64,000 nt of DNA from Roseateles sp. (GTDB lineage: Bacteria > Pseudomonadota > Gammaproteobacteria > Burkholderiales > Burkholderiaceae_C): contig JAEUPJ010000070.1 in NCBI GenBank assembly GCA_016790285.1, positions 20,846 through 84,845 of the forward strand, read 5' to 3'. The position numbers were made by a program, and so were the translations under genes. The notes beneath the pieces were generated by a model. It worked only from the letters and a program-made list of their open reading frames with translations. It had not been told where the DNA came from and did not search any database. This document shows positions 62,417-64,000 of the stretch, one piece after another; position 1 is the first letter of the stretch, and the number at the start of each line of letters is the position of its first letter.

Positions 62417-64000
62417 TCATGCCTCGAAAGGCAGCTTCACCTGGCTCAGGTCCTTGCGGGTTTCCACGAGCACCAGCGGGCCTTCGTCGACGACGACGAC
62501 CGGTGCGGGCTCGCGGCCCAGCGGGGCCGGGGCGGGCTCGGCCGCGATGGCGGCCTGGGCGGCGGCGATCTTGTCGGCGTCCGAGTTGACCCACTGCAGG
62601 CCCGCGCCCTCGGCGATGGCTTGCAGCTGGCCCAACGGCAGCTCGAAGGCCTCAATGACCGGGGCGGCCGGCGCAGCGGCCACGGGTGCGGCCGCCGGGG
62701 CATGAGCGGCCGGCACAGCGACCGGCACAGCGACCGGCGAAGCGACGGTTGCCGCCACCGGCGCAGCGACGGGCGCTGCAACAGGGGCGGAGGCATTGGC
62801 CATCGCGTCTTCGATCAGCGAGCTCTGCACGGGCGCGGCAGCGCCTTCGGCCGGCGCCTCCTGGCCGTCGACCGCACCGTCTTCGCGGCGGTTGCGGTTG
62901 CGGCCGCGGCCACCACGGCGGCGACCCTCGCGGGCCGGGCCTTCGGCAACGTCGTCGCCTTCGAGCTGCGGGGCAGCGTCGGCACCGGCGTCAGCCGCGG
63001 CGGCGTCTGCCGGCGCGTTGGCGCCTGCGTCGGCCGGCGTGTCGGTGGGCGTGTCGGTGCCAGCGGCCTGGTCGTCACGGTCACGGCCACCACGGCGGCG
63101 GCGGCGGCCCCGGCCCTGGCGTTCTTCGCCGGCCGGCACGTCGCCCGTCGGGGGCAGGGCGCCTTCGGCCTGGCTGTCGACGAAAGCGGGCGGCGCGTCA
63201 TGCACGGCGGCCAGGTCGTCGTTCAGCGGCGCCGCCAGTGCGGCCGTCGTCTCGACGGGCGGGCGCTCCTGGCGCTCGCCGCGCGGGCGGCGTTCACCGC
63301 GCTCGCCACGCTCACCGCGTTCGGGGCGGTCACCGCCGCGCTCGGCGCGCTCACCCCGCTCGGGGCGCTGTTGTTGTTCGGGCTTGTCGCCGCCTTCCGC
63401 GCGCTTGCTGCGGTCGCCGCGATCACCGCGTTCGGCGCGCTCACCACGGCCCTCGCCCGGCTTGCCATCGCGACGGCCGCCCTGGCCGCGCTGTTCACCG
63501 CGCTCGCCCCGCTCGCCACGGCGCCCGCCGTCGCGACGGCCGTCACGGCCGCCTTCGCGCTTGGGCTTGTCGGTGGTGGCAGGAGCCGGTGCCGGCGCCT
63601 CAATGGCCGGCGTGGGGGCGGGCGCTGGTGCGCTGCTGCCGCCAAAGAAGCTGAACAGACGGCTGAAGAAGCCCTTGGCTTCGGGCGCAGGCGGCGGCGG
63701 GGCCACGACCGGCGCAGGTGCGGGCGTGGGCGCCACCACCGGCGCGGGGGCCGGGGCCGGCATCGGCGCGGGCTGCTCGGGCAGGATGCCCTTGATGACC
63801 GGCTCCTGCTTGTTCTTCTTCTCGGTGTCGCCGCGGCGGGTGATGCCCACCTCGTCCTGCGGCTCCTCGATCATCGTGTAGCTGGCCTGCAGGTTCTCCA
63901 GGCGCGGGTCGTCGTGGCGCAGGCGCTCGAGCTTGTAGTTCGGCGTCTCCAGGTGCTTGTTGGGCACCAGCAGCACGGTCACGCGCTGCTTGAGTTCGAT
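62417..64000 (-). CDS. rne: Ribonuclease E, C-terminal part (5' end outside window)
   Basis: The frame is open to the window edge; 527 residues are visible. IELKQRV, VTVLLVPNKHLETPNYKL and LQASYTMIEEPQDE belong to the end of the catalytic half. The disordered scaffold half begins near residue 70: Pro/Ala-rich blocks, then a long Arg/Gly/Glu/Asp-rich region (about residues 140-255) built from short RGE-like units. A second Ala/Pro-rich part follows, ending in a conserved small tail (AFELPLGQLQAIAEGAGLQW; DLSQVKLPFEA). RNase E leads RNA decay and the degradosome; the scaffold binds RNA and partner proteins. The low-complexity region is prone to length change. Confidence 0.93.
   Translation of the reverse strand: MELKQRVTVLLVPNKHLETPNYKLERLRHDDPRLENLQASYTMIEEPQDEVGITRRGDTEKKNKQEPVIKGILPEQPAPMPAPAPAPVVAPTPAPAPVVAPPPPAPEAKGFFSRLFSFFGGSSAPAPAPTPAIEAPAPAPATTDKPKREGGRDGRRDGGRRGERGERGEQRGQGGRRDGKPGEGRGERAERGDRGDRSKRAEGGDKPEQQQRPERGERAERGGDRPERGERGERGERRPRGERQERPPVETTAALAAPLNDDLAAVHDAPPAFVDSQAEGALPPTGDVPAGEERQGRGRRRRRGGRDRDDQAAGTDTPTDTPADAGANAPADAAAADAGADAAPQLEGDDVAEGPAREGRRRGGRGRNRNRREDGAVDGQEAPAEGAAAPVQSSLIEDAMANASAPVAAPVAAPVAATVASPVAVPVAVPAAHAPAAAPVAAAPAAPVIEAFELPLGQLQAIAEGAGLQWVNSDADKIAAAQAAIAAEPAPAPLGREPAPVVVVDEGPLVLVETRKDLSQVKLPFEA

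Noticed and set aside
62686-63881. Plus-strand Arg/Ser/Pro-rich frames opposite rne
   Set aside because: Artefacts of the repetitive, GC-rich scaffold region of RNase E on the other strand.

Overview
The window is a contiguous, GC-rich chromosomal segment with dense, overlapping genes. It looks like a betaproteobacterium of the order Burkholderiales, near the Rubrivivax/Leptothrix/Roseateles/Comamonadaceae group. The evidence is the housekeeping order yceF / yceD-rpmF-plsX-fabHDG-acpP-fabF-(ygfX-like)-rpoE-rseA-mucD-lepA-lepB-(DUF4845)-rnc-era-recO-pdxJ-acpS, and the TAGAAT-type -10 boxes. Genus is not resolvable by eye. I see no tRNA, rRNA, insertion sequence, prophage or CRISPR array.

Region 1 (1-3.5 kb): the 3' part of a membrane-anchored nucleotide-sugar 4,6-dehydratase, which belongs to a polysaccharide locus that continues upstream. 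It is followed by a strongly expressed gene for a secreted, probable surface-layer-type protein, with its own promoter, structured 5' leader and terminator. Region 2 (3.6-13.7 kb): an uninterrupted operon of eleven type II secretion genes in the unusual order G-H-I-J-K-L-M-C-D-E-F, lying directly downstream of the surface protein gene.

Region 3 (13.7-38 kb): a surface polysaccharide (O-antigen-like, Wzx/Wzy/Wzz) locus. It encodes a modification trio (small membrane protein, kinase-like/methyltransferase fusion, alkaline-phosphatase-fold membrane protein), two flippases, one polymerase, four glycosyltransferases, an acyltransferase, a chain-length regulator, a large SLBB outer-membrane export protein and a WecA/WbpL-type initiating transferase. 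A sugar-nucleotide module (WbjB, WbjC, WbjD plus WbuX/HisH/WbuZ homologues) predicts UDP-L-FucNAc and its acetamidino derivative L-FucNAm. An RmlD-like reductase could open an L-rhamno/L-quinovosamine branch.

Region 4 (38-57.8 kb): conserved core genes: RNA helicase rhlE, an RsmI-like methyltransferase, Maf/YceF, the fatty acid/phospholipid cluster, the sigma-E stress cluster (no rseB between rseA and mucD), and the lepA-to-acpS block. The 516-base gap before lepA holds a tight four-copy DnaA-box cluster and a convincing small RNA gene ending in a strong intrinsic terminator. Region 5 (57.8-64 kb): an exported protein of unknown function, a membrane protein with a ClpP/SppA-like periplasmic domain, a POT-family peptide transporter and the C-terminal half of RNase E.

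The best candidates for new biology are (i) the surface protein with an apparently dedicated, atypical type II system inside a polysaccharide locus, (ii) the small RNA and DnaA-box element upstream of lepA, and (iii) the kinase-like/methyltransferase capping trio.
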